A stretch of DNA of 64,000 nucleotides from Eunapius fragilis (lineage: Eukaryota > Porifera > Demospongiae > Spongillida > Spongillidae). Position 1 is the first letter of the stretch, and each line of letters starts with the position of its first letter. The stretch is taken from NCBI GenBank assembly GCA_963681505.1, contig OY811977.1:9987007-10051006 (forward strand), given 5' to 3'. Both the position numbers and the translations under genes were made by a program. The notes below the pieces were generated by a model. The model worked only from the letters and a program-made list of their open reading frames with translations, searched no databases and was not told where the DNA came from. Below are positions 14,768 to 29,267 of the stretch, one piece after another.

Positions 14768-17700
14768 CTAATTGCTCCCAATTGCTCCGGCATTCGTTTG
14801 GACTAATTGCTCCCAATTGCTCCGGCATTCGTTTGGACTAATTGCTCCCAATTGCTCCCACGGGAGCGATTCGGAGCAATTCGTTTGGACCAATTGCTCC
14901 CAATTGCTCCCGCGGGAGCGATTGGGAGCAATTCGTTTCGACCAATTGCTCCCAATTGCTCCCGTGGGAACGATTCGGAGCAATTCGTCTGGACCAATTG
15001 CTCCCAATTGCTCCCGCGAGAGCGATTCGGAGCAATTCGTTTTGACCAATTGCTCCCAATTGCTCCCGCGGGAGCGATTGGGAGCAATTCGTTTGGACCA
15101 ATTGCTCCCAATTGCTCCCGAGGGAGCGATTGGGAGCAATTCGTTTGGACCAATTGCTCCCAATTGCTCCCGCGGGAGCGATTGGGAGCAATTTGTTTGG
15201 ACCAATTGCTCCCAATTGCTCCCGCGGGAGCGATTGGGAGCAATTCATTTGGACCAATTGCTCCTGCGGGAGCGATTGGGAGCAAATCGTTTGGACCAAT
15301 TGCTCCCATTTGCTCCCGCGGGAGCGAATCGGAGCAATTCGTTTCGACCAATTGCTCCCAATTGCTTCCGTGGGAGCGATTGGTAGCAATTCGTCTGGAC
15401 CAATTGCTCCCAATTGCTCCCGCGGGAGCGATTCGGAGCAATTCGTTTGGACCAATTGCTCAAAAGTGCTCCCGCCGGAGCGATTGGGAGCAATTCGTTT
15501 GGACCAATTGCTCCCAATTGCTCCCGAGGGAGCGATTGGGAGCAATTCGTTTGGACCAATTGCTCCCAATTGCTCCCGCGGGAGCAATTCGGAGCAATTC
15601 GTTTGGACCAATTGCCCCCAATTGCTCCCGCATTCGTTTGGACCTATTGCTCTAATTGCTCCCGCGGGGGCGATTCGGAGAAATTCGTTTGGACCAATTA
15701 CTCCCAATTGCTCCCGCGTGAGCGATTGGGAGCAATTGGTTTGGACCAATTGCTCCCAATTGCTCCCGCGGGAGCGATAGGGAGCAATTCGTTTGGACCA
15801 ATTGCTCCCAATTGCTCCCGCGCGAGCGATTGGGAGCAATTCGTTTGGACCAATTGCTCCCGCGGGAGTAATTCTGAGCAATTCGTTTGGACCAACTGCT
15901 CCCAAATGCTCCGGCATTCGTTTGGACTAATTGCTCCCAATTGCTCCGGCATTCGTTTGGACTAATTGCTCCTAATTGCTCCCGCGGGAGCGATTTGGAG
16001 CAATTCGTTTGGACCAATTGCTCCCAATTGCTCCCACGGGAGCGATTTGGAGCAATTCGTTTGGACCAATTGCTCCCAAATGCTCCCACATTCGTTTGGA
16101 CCAATTGCTCCCAATTGCTCCCGCGGGAGCGATTGGGAACAATTCGTTTGGACGAATTGCTCCCAATTGCTCCCGCGGGAGCAATTCGGAGCAATTCGTT
16201 TGGACCAATTGCTCCCAATTGCTGCCGCTGGAGAGATTGGGAGCAATTTGTTTGGACCAAATCCTCCCAATTGCTCCCGCGGGAGCGATTGGGTGCAATT
16301 CGTTTGGACCTATTGCTCCCAATTGCTCCTGCGGGAGCGATTTGGAGCAATTCGTTTGGACCAATTGCTCCCAATTGCTCCCGCGGCAGCGATTGGGAGC
16401 AATTCGTTTGGACCAATTGCTCCCAATTGCTTCCGCGCGAGCGATTGGGAGCAATTCGTTTGGACCAATTGCTCCCTGTTGCTCCCGCGGGAGCGATTCG
16501 GAGCAATTCGTTTGGACCAATTGCTCCCAATTGCTCCCGCGTGAGCGATTTGGAGCAATTCGTTTTGACCAATTGCTCCCAATTGCTCCCGCGGGAGCGA
16601 TTGGGAGCAATTCGTTTGGACCAATTGCTCCCAATTACTCCCGCGGGAGCAATTCTGAGCAATTCGTTTGGACCAATTGCTCGTAATTGCTCCCTCATTC
16701 GTTTGGACCAATTGCTCACAATTGCTCCCGCATTCGTTTGGACCAATTGCTCCCGCGGGAGCGATTGGGAGCAATTCGTTTGGACCAATTGCTCCCAATT
16801 GCTCCCGCGGCAGCGATTGGGAGCAATTCGTTTGGACCAATTGCTCCCAATTGCTTCCGCGCGAGCGATTGGGAGCAATTCGTTTGTACCAATTGCTCCC
16901 TGTTGCTCCCGCGGGAGCGATTGGGAGCAATTCGTTTGGACCAATTGCTCCCAATTGCTCCCGCGTGAGCGATTTGGAGCAATTCGTTGTGACCAATTGC
17001 TCCCAATTGCTCCCGCGGGAGCGATTGGGAGCAATTCGTTTGGACCAATTGCTCCCAATTACTCCCGCGGGAGCAATTCTGAGCAATTCGTTTGGACCAA
17101 TTGCTCCTAATTGCTCCCTCATTCGCTTGGACCAATTGCTCACAATTGCTCCCGCATTCGTTTGGACCAATTGCTCCCAATTGCTCCCGCGGGAGCGATT
17201 GGGAGCAATTCGATTGGAACAATTGCTCCCAATTGCTCCCGCGGGAGCAATTCGGACAGTTCGTTTGGACCAATTGCACCCAATTGCTCCCGCGGGAGCG
17301 ATTTGGAGCAGTTCGTTTGGGCCAATTGCTACCAATTGCTCCAGCGGGAGCGATTGGGAGCAATTCGTTTGGACCAATTGCTCCCAATTGCTCCCGCGGG
17401 AGCGATTGGGAGCAATTCGTTTGGACCAATTGCTCCCAATTGCTCCAGCGGGAGCGATTGGGAGCAATTTGTTTGGACCAATTGCTCCCAATTGCTCCCG
17501 CGGGAGCGATTGGGAGCAATTCGTTTGGACCAATTGCTCCTGCGGGAGCGATTGGGAGCAAATTGTTTGGACCAATTGCTCCCAATTGCACCCGCGGGAA
17601 CGATTGGGAGCAATTCGTTTGGACCAATTGCTCACAATTGCTCCCGCGGGAGCGAATCGGAGCAATTTGTTTCGACCAATTGCTCCCAATTGCTTCCGTG

Positions 17701-19488
17701 GGAGCGATTGGTAGCAATTCGTCTGGACCAATTGCTCCCAATTGCTCCCGCGGGAGCGATTCGGAGCAATTCGTTTGGACCAATTGCTCAAAAGTGCTCC
17801 CGCCGGAGCGATTGGGAGCAATTCGATTGGACCATTTGCTCCCAATTGCTCCCGGGGGAGCGATTGGGAGCAATTCTTTTGGACCAATTGCTCCCAATTG
17901 CTCCCGCGGGAGCAATTTGGAGCAATTCGTTTGGACCAATTGCCCCCAATTGCTCCCACATTCGTTTGGACCTATTGCTCCTAATTGCTCCCGCGGGGGC
18001 GATTCGGAGCAATTCGTTTGGACCAATTGCTCCCAATTGCTCCCGCGTGAGCGATTGGGAGCAATTGGTTTGGACCAATTGCTCCCAATTGCTCCCGCGG
18101 GAGCGATTGGGAGCAATTCGTTTGGACCAATTGCTCCCAATTGCTCCCGCGCGAGCGATTGGGAGCAATTCGTTTGGACCAATTGCTCCCGCGGGAGTAA
18201 TTCTGAGCAATTCGTTTGGACCAATTGCTCCCAATTGCTCCGGCATTCGTTTGGACTAATTGCTCCCAATTGCTCCGGCATTCGTTTGGACTAATTGCTC
18301 CCAATTGCTCCGGCATTCGTTTGGACTAATTGCTCCCAATTGCTCCGGCATTCGTTTGGACTAATTGCTCCCAATTGCTCCCACGGGAGCGATTCGGAGC
18401 AATTCGTTTGGACCAATTGCTCCCAATTGCTCCCGCGGGAGCGATTGGGAGCAATTCGTTTCGACCAATTGCTCCCAATTGCTCCCGTGGGAACGATTCG
18501 GAGCAATTCGTCTGGACCAATTGCTCCCAATTGCTCCCGCGAGAGCGATTCGGAGCAATTCGTTTTGACCAATTGCTCCCAATTGCTCCCGCGGGAGCGA
18601 TTGGGAGCAATTCGTTTGGACCAATTGCTCCCAATTGCTCCCGAGGGAGCGATTGGGAGCAATTCGTTTGGACCAATTGCTCCCAATTGCTCCCGCGGGA
18701 GCGATTGGGAGCAATTTGTTTGGACCAATTGCTCCCAATTGCTCCCGCGGGAGCGATTGGGAGCAATTCATTTGGACCAATTGCTCCTGCGGGAGCGATT
18801 GGGAGCAAATCGTTTGGACCAATTGCTCCCATTTGCTCCCGCGGGAGCGAATCGGAGCAATTCGTTTCGACCAATTGCTCCCAATTGCTTCCGTGGGAGC
18901 GATTGGTAGCAATTCGTCTGGACCAATTGCTCCCAATTGCTCCCGCGGGAGCGATTCGGAGCAATTCGTTTGGACCAATTGCTCAAAAGTGCTCCCGCCG
19001 GAGCGATTGGGAGCAATTCGTTTGGACCAATTGCTCCCAATTGCTCCCGAGGGAGCGATTGGGAGCAATTCGTTTGGACCAATTGCTCCCAATTGCTCCC
19101 GCGGGAGCAATTCGGAGCAATTCGTTTGGACCAATTGCCCCCAATTGCTCCCGCATTCGTTTGGACCTATTGCTCTAATTGCTCCCTCGGGGGCGATTCG
19201 GAGAAATTCGTTTGGACCAATTACTCCCAATTGCTCCCGCGTGAGCGATTGGGAGCAATTGGTTTGGACCAATTGCTCCCAATTGCTCCCGCGGGAGCGA
19301 TAGGGAGCAATTCGTTTGGACCAATTGCTCCCAATTGCTCCCGCGCGAGCGATTGGGAGCAATTCGTTTGGACCAATTGCTCCCGCGGGAGTAATTCTGA
19401 GCAATTCGTTTGGACCAACTGCTCCCAAATGCTCCGGCATTCGTTTGGACTAATTGCTCCCAATTGCTCCGGCATTCGTTTGGACTAA
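14768..19488. repeat. Two near-identical 1.2-kb blocks 3523 bp apart in satellite A
   Basis: The variant pattern of 14768-15965 repeats at 18291-19488 with a constant offset of 3523 bp and only scattered substitutions. The stretch between them (15966-18290) resembles 11300-13000 instead. This is a segmental duplication inside the satellite. Confidence 0.75.
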
Positions 19489-20588
19489 TTGCTCCCAATT
19501 GCTCCCACGGGAGCGATTCGGAGCAATTCGTTTGGACCAATTGCCCCTATTGCTCCCGCGGGAGCGATTGGGAGCAATTCGTTTCGACCAATTGCTCCCT
19601 TGGGAGCGATTCGGAGCAATTCGTCTGGACCAATTGCTCCCAATTGCTCCCGCGGGAGCGATTCGGAGCAATTCGTTTGGACCAATTCCTCCCAATTGCT
19701 CCCGCGGGAGCGATTGGGAGCAATTCGTTTGGCCAATTGCTCCCGCGGGAGCGATTGGGAGGAATTCGTTTGGACCACTTGCTCCCGATTGCTCCCGAGG
19801 GAGCGATTGGGAGGAATTCGTTTGGACCAAATCCTCAATATTGCTCCCGCGGGAGCGATTGGGAGCAATTCGTTTGGCCCATTTGCTCCTAATTGCTCCC
19901 GGGGGAGCGATTGGGAGCAATTCGTTTGGACCAATTGCACCCAATTGCTCCCGCGGGAGCAATTCAGAGCAATTCGTTTGGACCAATTGCTCCCATTTGC
20001 TCCCGCATTCGTTTGGACAAATTGCTCCCAATTGCTCCCGCGGGAGCGATTCGGAGCAATTCGTTTGGACCAATTGCTCCCAATTGCTCCCGCGGGAGCG
20101 ATTCGGAGCAATCGTCTGGACCAATTGCTCCCAATTGCTCCCGCGGGAGCGATTCAGAGCAATTCGTTTGGACCAATTGCTCCCAATTGCTCCCGCGGGA
20201 GCGATTGGGAGCAATTTGTTTGGACTAATATTTCCCAATTGCTCCCGCGGGAGCGATTGGGAGCAATTCGTTTGGACCAATTGCTCCCAATTGCTCCCGC
20301 ATTCGTTTGGACCAATTGCTCCCAATTGCTCCCGCGGGAGCGATTGGGAGCAATTCGTTTGGACCAAATGCTCCCAATTGCCTCCGCGCGAGTGATTGGG
20401 AGCAATTCGTTTGGACCAATTGCTCCCACATTCGTTTTGACCAATTGCTCCCAATTGCTCCCGCGCGAGCGATTGGGAGCAATTCGTTTGGACAAATTGC
20501 TCCCAATTGCTCCCGCGGGAGCGATTGGGAGCAAATCGTTTGGACCAATTGCTGACAATTGCTCCCGCTGGAGCGATTCGGAGCTATT

Positions 20589-20624
20589 CAGTATACTTGA
20601 CTCCTGCAGGAGTCAAGTATACTG
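20589..20624. repeat. Perfect 36-bp palindrome at the A/B satellite junction
   Basis: The 36 bases are identical to their reverse complement. The left half is CAGTATACTTGACTCCTG and the centre is the CTGCAG site. It sits exactly where the 52-bp A units stop (last A-like bases GGAGCTATT) and the B units start. Ordinary B monomers carry only a 16-20-bp palindrome, so this is the longest perfect one at a B core that I noticed. Confidence 0.9.
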
Positions 20625-21131
20625 ACATCCTTGACTCTTGCAGGAGTCATGCAAAATACATAATTGACTCCTGCAGGAGTCATGCAAATCTATAGTCGAC
20701 TCCTGCAGGAGTCATTCATTGAAATACTTGAGTGACATACTTGACTCCTGCAGGAGTCATACATACTGACATACTTGACTCCTGCAGGAGTCATGCATGG
20801 AGATACTTGACTCCTGGAGGAGTCGTACATATTGACATACTTGACTCCTGCAGGAGTCATACATTGAAATACTTGACTCCTGCAGGACTCATACATTGAA
20901 ATACTTGACTCCTGCAGGAGTCAGACATATTGACATACTTGACTCCTGCAGGAGTCATAAATTGAAATACCTGACTCCTGCAGGAGTCAGACATATTGAC
21001 ATACTTGACTCCTGCTTGAGTCATAAATTAAAATACTTGACTCCTGCAGGAGTCATACATTGAAATACTTGAGTGACATACTTGACTCCTGCAGGAGTCA
21101 TACATAGTGACATACTTGACTTCTGCGGGAG

Positions 21132-24100
21132 TCATGCATGGAGATACTTGACTCCTGCAGGAGTCATACATTGAGATACTTGACTTATGCAGGAGTCTTG
21201 CATACTGACATACTTGACTCCTGCAAGAGTCATGCAAATATATAGTGGACTCCTGCGGGAGTCATGCATACTGACATACTTGACTCCTGCAGGAGTCATG
21301 CATGGTGATACATGACTCCTGGAGGAGTCATACATTGAGATACTTGACTCCTGCAGACTCCTGCAGGAGTCATGCATACTGACATACTTGACTCTTGCAG
21401 GAGTCATGCAAATACATAGTTGACTCCTGCTGGAGTTATGCATACTGACATATTTGGCTCCTGCAGGAGTCATGCAAAAATATAGTTGACTCCTGCAGGA
21501 GTCATGCATACTGACATACTTGATTCCTGCAGGAGTCATACATTGACATACTTGACTCCTGCAGGAGTCATGTATACTGACATACTTGACTCTTGCAGGA
21601 GTCATGCAAAACACATAGTTGATTCCTGCAGGAGTTATACATATTGACATACTTGACTCCTGCAGGAGTCATACATTCTGACATACTTGACTCCTGCAGG
21701 AGTCATACATGGAGATTGGTCACTCCTGCAGGAGTCATAAATATTGACATATGACTCATATAGGAGCCATTGATACTGACATACTGGACTCCTTCAGGAG
21801 TCATGCATGGAGATACTTGACTCCTGCAGGAGTCATACATATTGACATACTTGACTCCTGCAGGAGTCATACATTGAAATACAGGACTCATACATTGAAA
21901 TACTTTACTCCTGCAGGAGTCAGACATATTGACATACTTGACTCCTGTAGGAGTCATACATTGAAATACTTGACTCCTGCAGGACTCATACATTGAAATA
22001 CTTGACTCCTGCAGGAATCAGACATATTGACATACTAGACTCCTGCAGGAGTCATAAATTGAAATACTTGACTTCTGCAGGAGTCAGATATATTTACATG
22101 CTTGACTCCTGCTGGAGTCTTAAATTGAAATACTTGACTCCTGCAGGAGTCATACATTGAAATACTTGAGTGACATACTTGACTCCTGCAGGAGTCATAC
22201 ATAGTGACATACTTGACTCCTGCAGGAGTCATGCATGGAGATACTTGACTCCTGCAGGAGTCGTACATATTGACATACTTGACTCCTGTATGAGTCATAC
22301 ATTGAAATACTTGACTCCTGCTGGACTCATACATTGAAATACTTGACTCCTGCAGGAGTCAGACGTATTGACATACTAGACTCCTGCAGGAGTCATAAAT
22401 TGAAATACTTGACTCCTGCAGGAGTCAGACATATTGACATACTTGACTCCTGCTGGAGTCATAAATTGAAATACTTGACTCCTGCAGGAGTCATACATTG
22501 AAATACTTGAGTGACATGCTTGACTCCTGCAGGAGTCATACATACTGACATACTTGACTCCTGCAGGAGTCATGCATGGAGATACTTGACTCCTGCAGGA
22601 GTCGTACATATTGACATACTTGACTCCTGTATGAGTCATACATTGAAATACTTGTCTCCTGCAGGACTCATACATTGAAATACTTGACTCCTGCAGGAGT
22701 CAGACGTATTGACATTTTAGACTCCTGCAGGAGTCATAAATTGAAATGCTTGACTCCTGCAGGAGTCAGACATATTGACATACTTGATTCCTGCTGGAGT
22801 CATAAATTGAAATACTTTACTCCTGCAGGAGTCATACATTGAAATACTTGAATGACATACTTGACTCCTGCAGAAGTCATACATACTGACATACTTGACT
22901 CCTGCAGGAGTCATGCATGGAGATACTTGACTCCTGCAGGAGTCATGCATTGAGATACTTGACTTATGCCGGAGTCTCGCATACTGACATACTTGACTCC
23001 TGCAGGAGTCATGCATATAAATAGTTGACTCCTACAGGAGTCATGCATACTGATGTACTTGACTCCTGCGGGAGTCATGCATGGAGATACATGACTCCTG
23101 GAGGAGTCATTCATTGAGATACTTGACTCCTGCAGGAGTCATGCATACTGACATACTTGACTCTTGCAGGAGTCATGCAAAATACATAGTTGACTCCTGC
23201 AGGAGTTATACATATTGACATACTTGACTCCTGCAGGAGTCATACATTCTGACATACTTGACTCCTGCAGTAGTCATACATGGAGATTGTTCGCTCCTGC
23301 AGGAGTCATACATATTGACATATGACTCCTATAGGAGTCATTTATACTGACATACTGGATTCCTTCAGGAGTCATGCATGGAGATACTTGACTCCTGCAA
23401 GAGTCATACATATTGACATACTTGACTCCTGCAGGAGTCAAACATTGAAATGCATGACTCCTGCAGGACTCATACATTGAAATCCTTGACTCCTGCAGGA
23501 ATCAGACATATTGACATACTTGACTCATGCAGGAGTCATAAATTGAAATACTTGACTCCTGCATGAGTCAGACATATTGACATACTTGACTCTTGCTGGA
23601 GTCATAAATTGAAATACTTGACTCCTGCAGGAGTTATACATTGAAATACGTAAGTGACATACTTGACTCCTGCAGGAGTCATACATAGTGACATACTTGA
23701 CTCCTGCAGGAGTCATGCATGGAGATACTTGACTCCTGCAGGAGTCGTACATATTGACATACTTGACTCCTGTAGGAGTCATACATTGAATTACTTGACT
23801 CCTGCAGGACTCATACATTGAAATACTTAACTCCTGCAGGAGTCAGACATATTGACATACTAGACACCTGCAGGAGTCATAAATTGAAATACTTGACTCC
23901 TGCAGGAGTCAGACATATTGACATACTTGACTCCCGCTGGAGTCTTAAATTGAAATACTTGACTACTGCAGGAGTCATACATTGAAATACTTGAGTGACA
24001 TACTTGACTCCTGCAGGAGTCATACAAAACGACATACTTGACTCCTGCAGGAGTCATGCATGGAGATACTTGACTCCTGCAGGAGTCGTACATATTGACA

Positions 24101-27100
24101 TACTTGACTCCTGTAGGAGTCATACATTGAAATACTTGACTCCTGCAGGACTCATACATTGAAATACTTGACTCCTGCAGGAGTCGGACATATTGACTTA
24201 CTAGACTCCTGCAGGAGTCATAAATTGAAATACTTGACTCCTGCCAGGCGTCAGACTTTGAAATACTTGAGTGACATACTTGACTCCTGCAGGAGTCATA
24301 CATACTCACGTACTTAACTCATGCAGGAGTCATGCATGGAGATACTTGACTCCTGCAGGAGTCATTCATTGAGATACTTGACTTATGCAGGAGTCTTGCA
24401 TACTGACATACTTGACTCCTGCAGGAGTCATGCAAATATATAGTTGACTCCTGCAGGAGTCATGCATACTGACATACTTGACTCCTGCTGGAGTCATGCA
24501 TGGAGATGCATGACTCCTGGAGGAGTCATACATTGAGATACTTGACTCCTGCAGGAGTCATGCATGCTGACATACTTGACTCTTGCAGGAGTCATGCACA
24601 ATACATAGTTGACTCCTGCAGGAGTTATACATATTGACATACTTGACTCCTGCAGGAGTCACACATTCTGACATACTTGACTCCTGCAGGAGTCATACAT
24701 GGAGATTGCTCACTCCTGCAGGAGTAATACATATTGACATATGACTCCTATAGGAGTCATTGGTACTGACATATTGGCCTCCTTCAGGAGTCATGCATGG
24801 AGATACTTGACTCCTGTAGGAGTCATACATATTGACATACTTGACTCCTGCAGGAGTCATACATTGAAATACTTGACTCCTGCAGGACTCATTCATTGAA
24901 ATACTTGACTCCTGCAGGAGTCAGACATATTGACATACTTGACTCATGCAGGAGTCATAAATTGAAATACTTGACTCCTGCAGGAGTCAGACATATTGAC
25001 ATACTTGACTCTTGCTGGAGTCATAAATTGAATTACTTGACTCCTTCAGGTGTCATATATTGAAATACTTGAGTGACATACTTGACTCCTGCAGGAGTCA
25101 TACATAGTGACATACTTGACTCCTGCGGGAGTCATGCATGGAGATACTTGACTCCTGCAGGAGTCATGCATTGAGATACTTGACTTATGCCGGAGTCTTG
25201 CATACTGACATACTTGACTCCTGCAGGAGTCATGCATATATATAGTTGACTCCTACAGGAGTCATGCATACTGATATACTTGACTCCTGCGGGAGTCATG
25301 CATGGAGATACATGACTCCTGGAGGAGTCATACATTGAGATACTTGACTCCTGCAGGAGTCATGCATACTGACATACTTGACTCTTGCAGGAGTCATGCA
25401 AAATACATAGTTGACTCCTGCAGGAGTTATACATATTGACATACTTGACTCCTGCAGGAGTCATACATTCTGACATACTTGACTCCTGCAGTAGTCATAC
25501 ATGGAGATTGTTCGCTCCTGCAGGAGTCATACATATTGACATATGACTCCTATAGGAGTCATTTATACTGACATACTGGATTCCTTCAGGAGTCATGCAT
25601 GGAGATACTTGACTCCTGCAAGAGTCATACATATTGACATACTTGACTCCTGCAGGAGTCAAACATTGAAATGCATGACTCCTGCAGGACTCATACATTG
25701 AAATACTTGACTCCTGCAGGAGTCAGACATATTGACATACTTGACTCATGCAGGAGTCATAAATTGAAATACTTGACTCCTGCAGGAGTCAGACATATTG
25801 ACATACTTGACTCTTGCTGGAGTCATAAATTGAAATACTTGACTCTTTCAGGTGTCATACATTGAAATACTTGAGTGACATACTTGACTCCTGCAGGAGT
25901 CATACATAGTGACATACTTGACTCCTGCGGGAGTCATGCATGGAGATACTTGACTCCTGCAGGAGTCATTCATTGAGATACTTGACTTATGCAGGAGTCT
26001 TGCATACTGACATACTTGACTCCTGCAGGAGTCATGCAAATATATAGTTGACTCCTGCAGGAGTCATGCATACTGACATACTTGACTCCTGCTGGAGTCA
26101 TACATTGAGATACTTGACTCCTGCAGGAGTCATGCATACTGACATACTTGACTCTTGCAGGAGTCATGCACAATACATAGTTGACTCCTGCAGGAGTTAT
26201 ACATATTGACATACTTGACTCCTGCAGGAGTCATACATTCTGACATACTTGACTCCTGCAGGAGTCATACATGGAGATTGCTCACTCCTGCAGGAGTTAT
26301 ACATATTGACATATGACTCGTATAGGAGTCATTGGTACTGACATATTGGCCTCCTTCAGGAGTCATGCATGGAGATACTTGACTCCTGTAGGAGTCATAC
26401 ATATTGTCATACTTGACTCCTGCAGGAGTCATACATTGAAATACTTGACTCCTGCAGGACTCATACATTGAAATACTTGACTCCTGCAGGAGTCAGACAT
26501 ATTGACATACTTGACTCATGCAGGAGTCATAAATTGAAATACTTGACTCCTGCAGGAGTCAGACATATTGACATACTTGACTCTTGCTGGAGTCATAAAT
26601 TGAATTACTTGACTCCTTCAGGTGTCATATATTGAAATACTTGAGTGACATACTTGACTCCTGCAGGAGTCATACATAGTGACATACTTGACTCCTGTGG
26701 GAGTCATGCATGGAGATACTTGACTCCTGCAGGAGTCATACATTGAGATACTTGACTTATGCAGGAGTCTTGCATACTGACATACTTGACTCCTGCAAGA
26801 GTCATGCAAATATATAGTGGACTCCTGCGGGAGTCATGCATACTGACATACCTGACTCCTGCAGGAGTCATGCATGGTGATACATGACTCCTGGAGGAAT
26901 CATACATTGAGATACTTGACTCCTGCAGACTCCTGCAGGAGTCATGCATACTGACATACTTGACTCTTGCAGGAGTCATGCAAATACATAGTTGACTCCC
27001 GCTGGAGTTATGCATACTGACATATTTGGCTCCTGCAGGAGTCATGCAAAAATATAGTTGACTCCTGCAGGAGTCATGCATACTGACATACTTGATTCCT

Positions 27101-28430
27101 GCAGGAGTCATACATTGACATACTTGACTCCTGCAGGAGTCATGTATACTGACATACTTGACTCTTGCAGGAGTCATGCAAAATACATAGTTGACTCCTG
27201 CAGGAGTTATACATATTGACATACTTGACTCCTGCAGGAGTCATACATTTTGACATACTTGACTCCTGCAGGAGTCATACATGGAGATTGCTCACTCCTG
27301 TAGGAGTCATACATATTGACATATGACTCATATAGGAGCCATTGATACTGACATACTGGACTCCTTCAGGAGTCATGCATGGAGATACTTGACTCCTGCA
27401 GGAGTCATACATATTGACATACTTGACTCCTGCAGGAGTCATACATTGAAATACAGGACTCATACATTGAAATACTTTACTCCTGCAGGAGTCAGACATA
27501 TTGACATACTTGACTCCTGTAGGAGTCATACATTGAAATACTTGACTCCTGCAGGACTCATACATTGAAATACTTGACTCCTGCAGGAGTCAGACATATT
27601 GACATACTAGACTCCTGCAGGAGTCATAAATTGAAATACTTGACTCCTGCAGGAGTCAGATATATTTACATACTTGACTCCTGCTGGAGTCTTAAATTGA
27701 AATACTTGACTCCTGCAGGAGTCATACATTGAAATACTTGAGTGACATACTTGACTCCTGCAGGAGTCATACATAGTGACATACTTGACTCCTGCAGGAG
27801 TCATGCATGGAGATACTTGACTCCTGCAGGAGTCGTACATATTGACATACTTGACTCCTGTATGAGTCATACATTGAAATACTTGACTCCTGCTGGACTC
27901 ATACATTGAAATACTTGACTCCTGCAGGAGTCAGACGTATTGACATACTAGACTCCTGCAGGAGTCATAAATTGAAATACTTGACTCCTGCAGGAGTCAG
28001 ACATATTGACATACTTGACTCCTGCTGGAGTCATAAATTGAAATACTTGACTCCTGCAGGAGTCATACATTGAAATACTTGAGTGACATGCTTGACTCCT
28101 GCAGGAGTCATACATACTGACATACTTGACTCCTGCAGGAGTCATGCATGGAGATACTTGACTCCTGCAGGAGTCGTACATATTGACATACTTGACTCCT
28201 GTATGAGTCATACATTGAAATACTTGACTCCTGCAGGACTCATACATTGAAATACTTGACTCCTGCAGGAGTCAGACGTATTGACATACTAGACTCCTGC
28301 AGGAGTCATAAATTGAAATGCTTGACTCCTGCAGGAGTCAGACATATTGACATACTTGACTCCTGCTGGAGTCATAAATTGAACTACTTGACTCCTGCAG
28401 GAGTCATACATTGAAATACTTGAGTGACAT
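21132..28430. repeat. 5572-bp segmental duplication inside satellite B
   Basis: Variant strings at 21132-22860 reappear at 26704-28430 with a constant shift of 5572 bp, including private markers such as ATAGGAGCCATTGATACTG (near 21762 and 27334). Past about 22860 the copies differ by one extra unit of about 45 bp near 28440. Shorter duplications overlap this one: about 23274 with 25495 (2221 bp) and about 24693 with 26265 (1572 bp). Confidence 0.8.
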
Positions 28431-29267
28431 ACTTGACTCCTGCAGGAGTCATACATTGAAATACTTGAGTGACATACTTGACTCCTGCAGAAGTCATACA
28501 TACTGACATACTTGACTCCTGCAGGAGTCATGCATGGAGATACTTGACTCCTGCAGGAGTCATGCATTGAGATAATTGACTTATGCCGGAGTCTTGCATA
28601 CTGACATACTTGACTCCTGCAGGAGTCATGCATATATATAGTTGACTCCTACAGGAGTCATGCATACTGATATACTTGACTCCTGCGGGAGTCATGCATG
28701 GAGATACATGACTCCTGGAGGAGTCATTCATTGAGATACTTGACTCCTGCAGGAGTCATGCATACTGACAAACTTGACTCTTGCAGGAGTCATGCAAATA
28801 CATAGTTGACTCCTGCAGTAGTTATACATATTGACATAATTTACTCCTGCAGGAGTCATTCATTGAAATATTGGACTCCTGCAGGAGTCATGCATACTGA
28901 CACACTTGACTTTTGTAGGAGTCATACAATGAAATACTTGACTCCTGCAGGAGTCATTCATAGTGACATATTTGACTCCTGCAGCAGTCATACAAACTGA
29001 CATACTTGACTCCTGCAGGAGTCATGCAAATATATAGTTGACTCCTGTAGGAGTCATACATATTGACATACTTGACTGCTGCCAGACTCATACAATCATT
29101 GAGTAACTTGACTCCTGCAGGAGTCATACATTGAGTAACTTGACTCCTGCAGGAGTCATGCATACTGATATACTTGACTCCTGCAGGAGTCATGCAAATA
29201 TATAGTTGACTCCTGCAGGAGTCATACATATTGACATATGACTCCTGCAGGAGTCATTCATACTGAC

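Larger units (their letters stand above)
1..20588. repeat. Satellite A: 52/35-bp palindromic tandem array
   Basis: The stretch is one continuous tandem array. The basic unit is 52 bp: GGGAGCGATT, GGGAGCAATT, CGTTTGGACC, AATTGCTCCC, AATTGCTCCC, then GC. A 35-bp short form lacks the first 17-18 bp and begins ATTCGTTTGGACC. Each unit contains the inverted pair GGGAGCAATT / AATTGCTCCC around a 10-bp spacer, and successive units meet at the palindrome CTCCCGCGGGAG, so the array can form a ladder of hairpins on either strand. Since 52 is not a multiple of 3 and the unit lacks stops in most frames, it gives long open frames on both strands; these are artefacts. Blocks of several 35-bp units recur near 3748, 6106, 7783, 14754 and 18240. 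I see no unrelated gene or insertion inside. The array is cut by the window start, so its full length is unknown. Confidence 0.97.
20589..29267. repeat. Satellite B, block 1: 32-34-bp units with a PstI-centred palindrome
   Basis: Tandem units alternate between a form starting TGACATACTT (34 bp) and a form starting TGAAATACTT (32 bp). Both contain GACTCCTGCAGGAGTC followed by ATACAT, ATGCAT or AGACAT. The 16-bp core is a perfect palindrome, often extended to 20 bp (ATGACTCC...GGAGTCAT). Common variants change one half of the palindrome, for example GACTCCTGCGGGAGTC. Local higher-order periods are visible, such as 341 bp at about 22035, 22376 and 22717. No gene is present; the open frames rich in M-x-D-S-C-R-S-Q-V are repeat artefacts. 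Confidence 0.97.

Noticed and set aside
172-20625. Many 200-600-aa open frames on both strands
   Set aside because: They are translations of the 52-bp and 35-bp satellite units in rotating frames, equally open on both strands and identical between copies; there are no introns, start context or domains.
20589-29267. CRISPR-like appearance (palindromic repeat about every 33 bp)
   Set aside because: The intervening bases are themselves repeated, only about 16-18 bp long, and not unique spacers; the context is eukaryotic and no cas gene is present.
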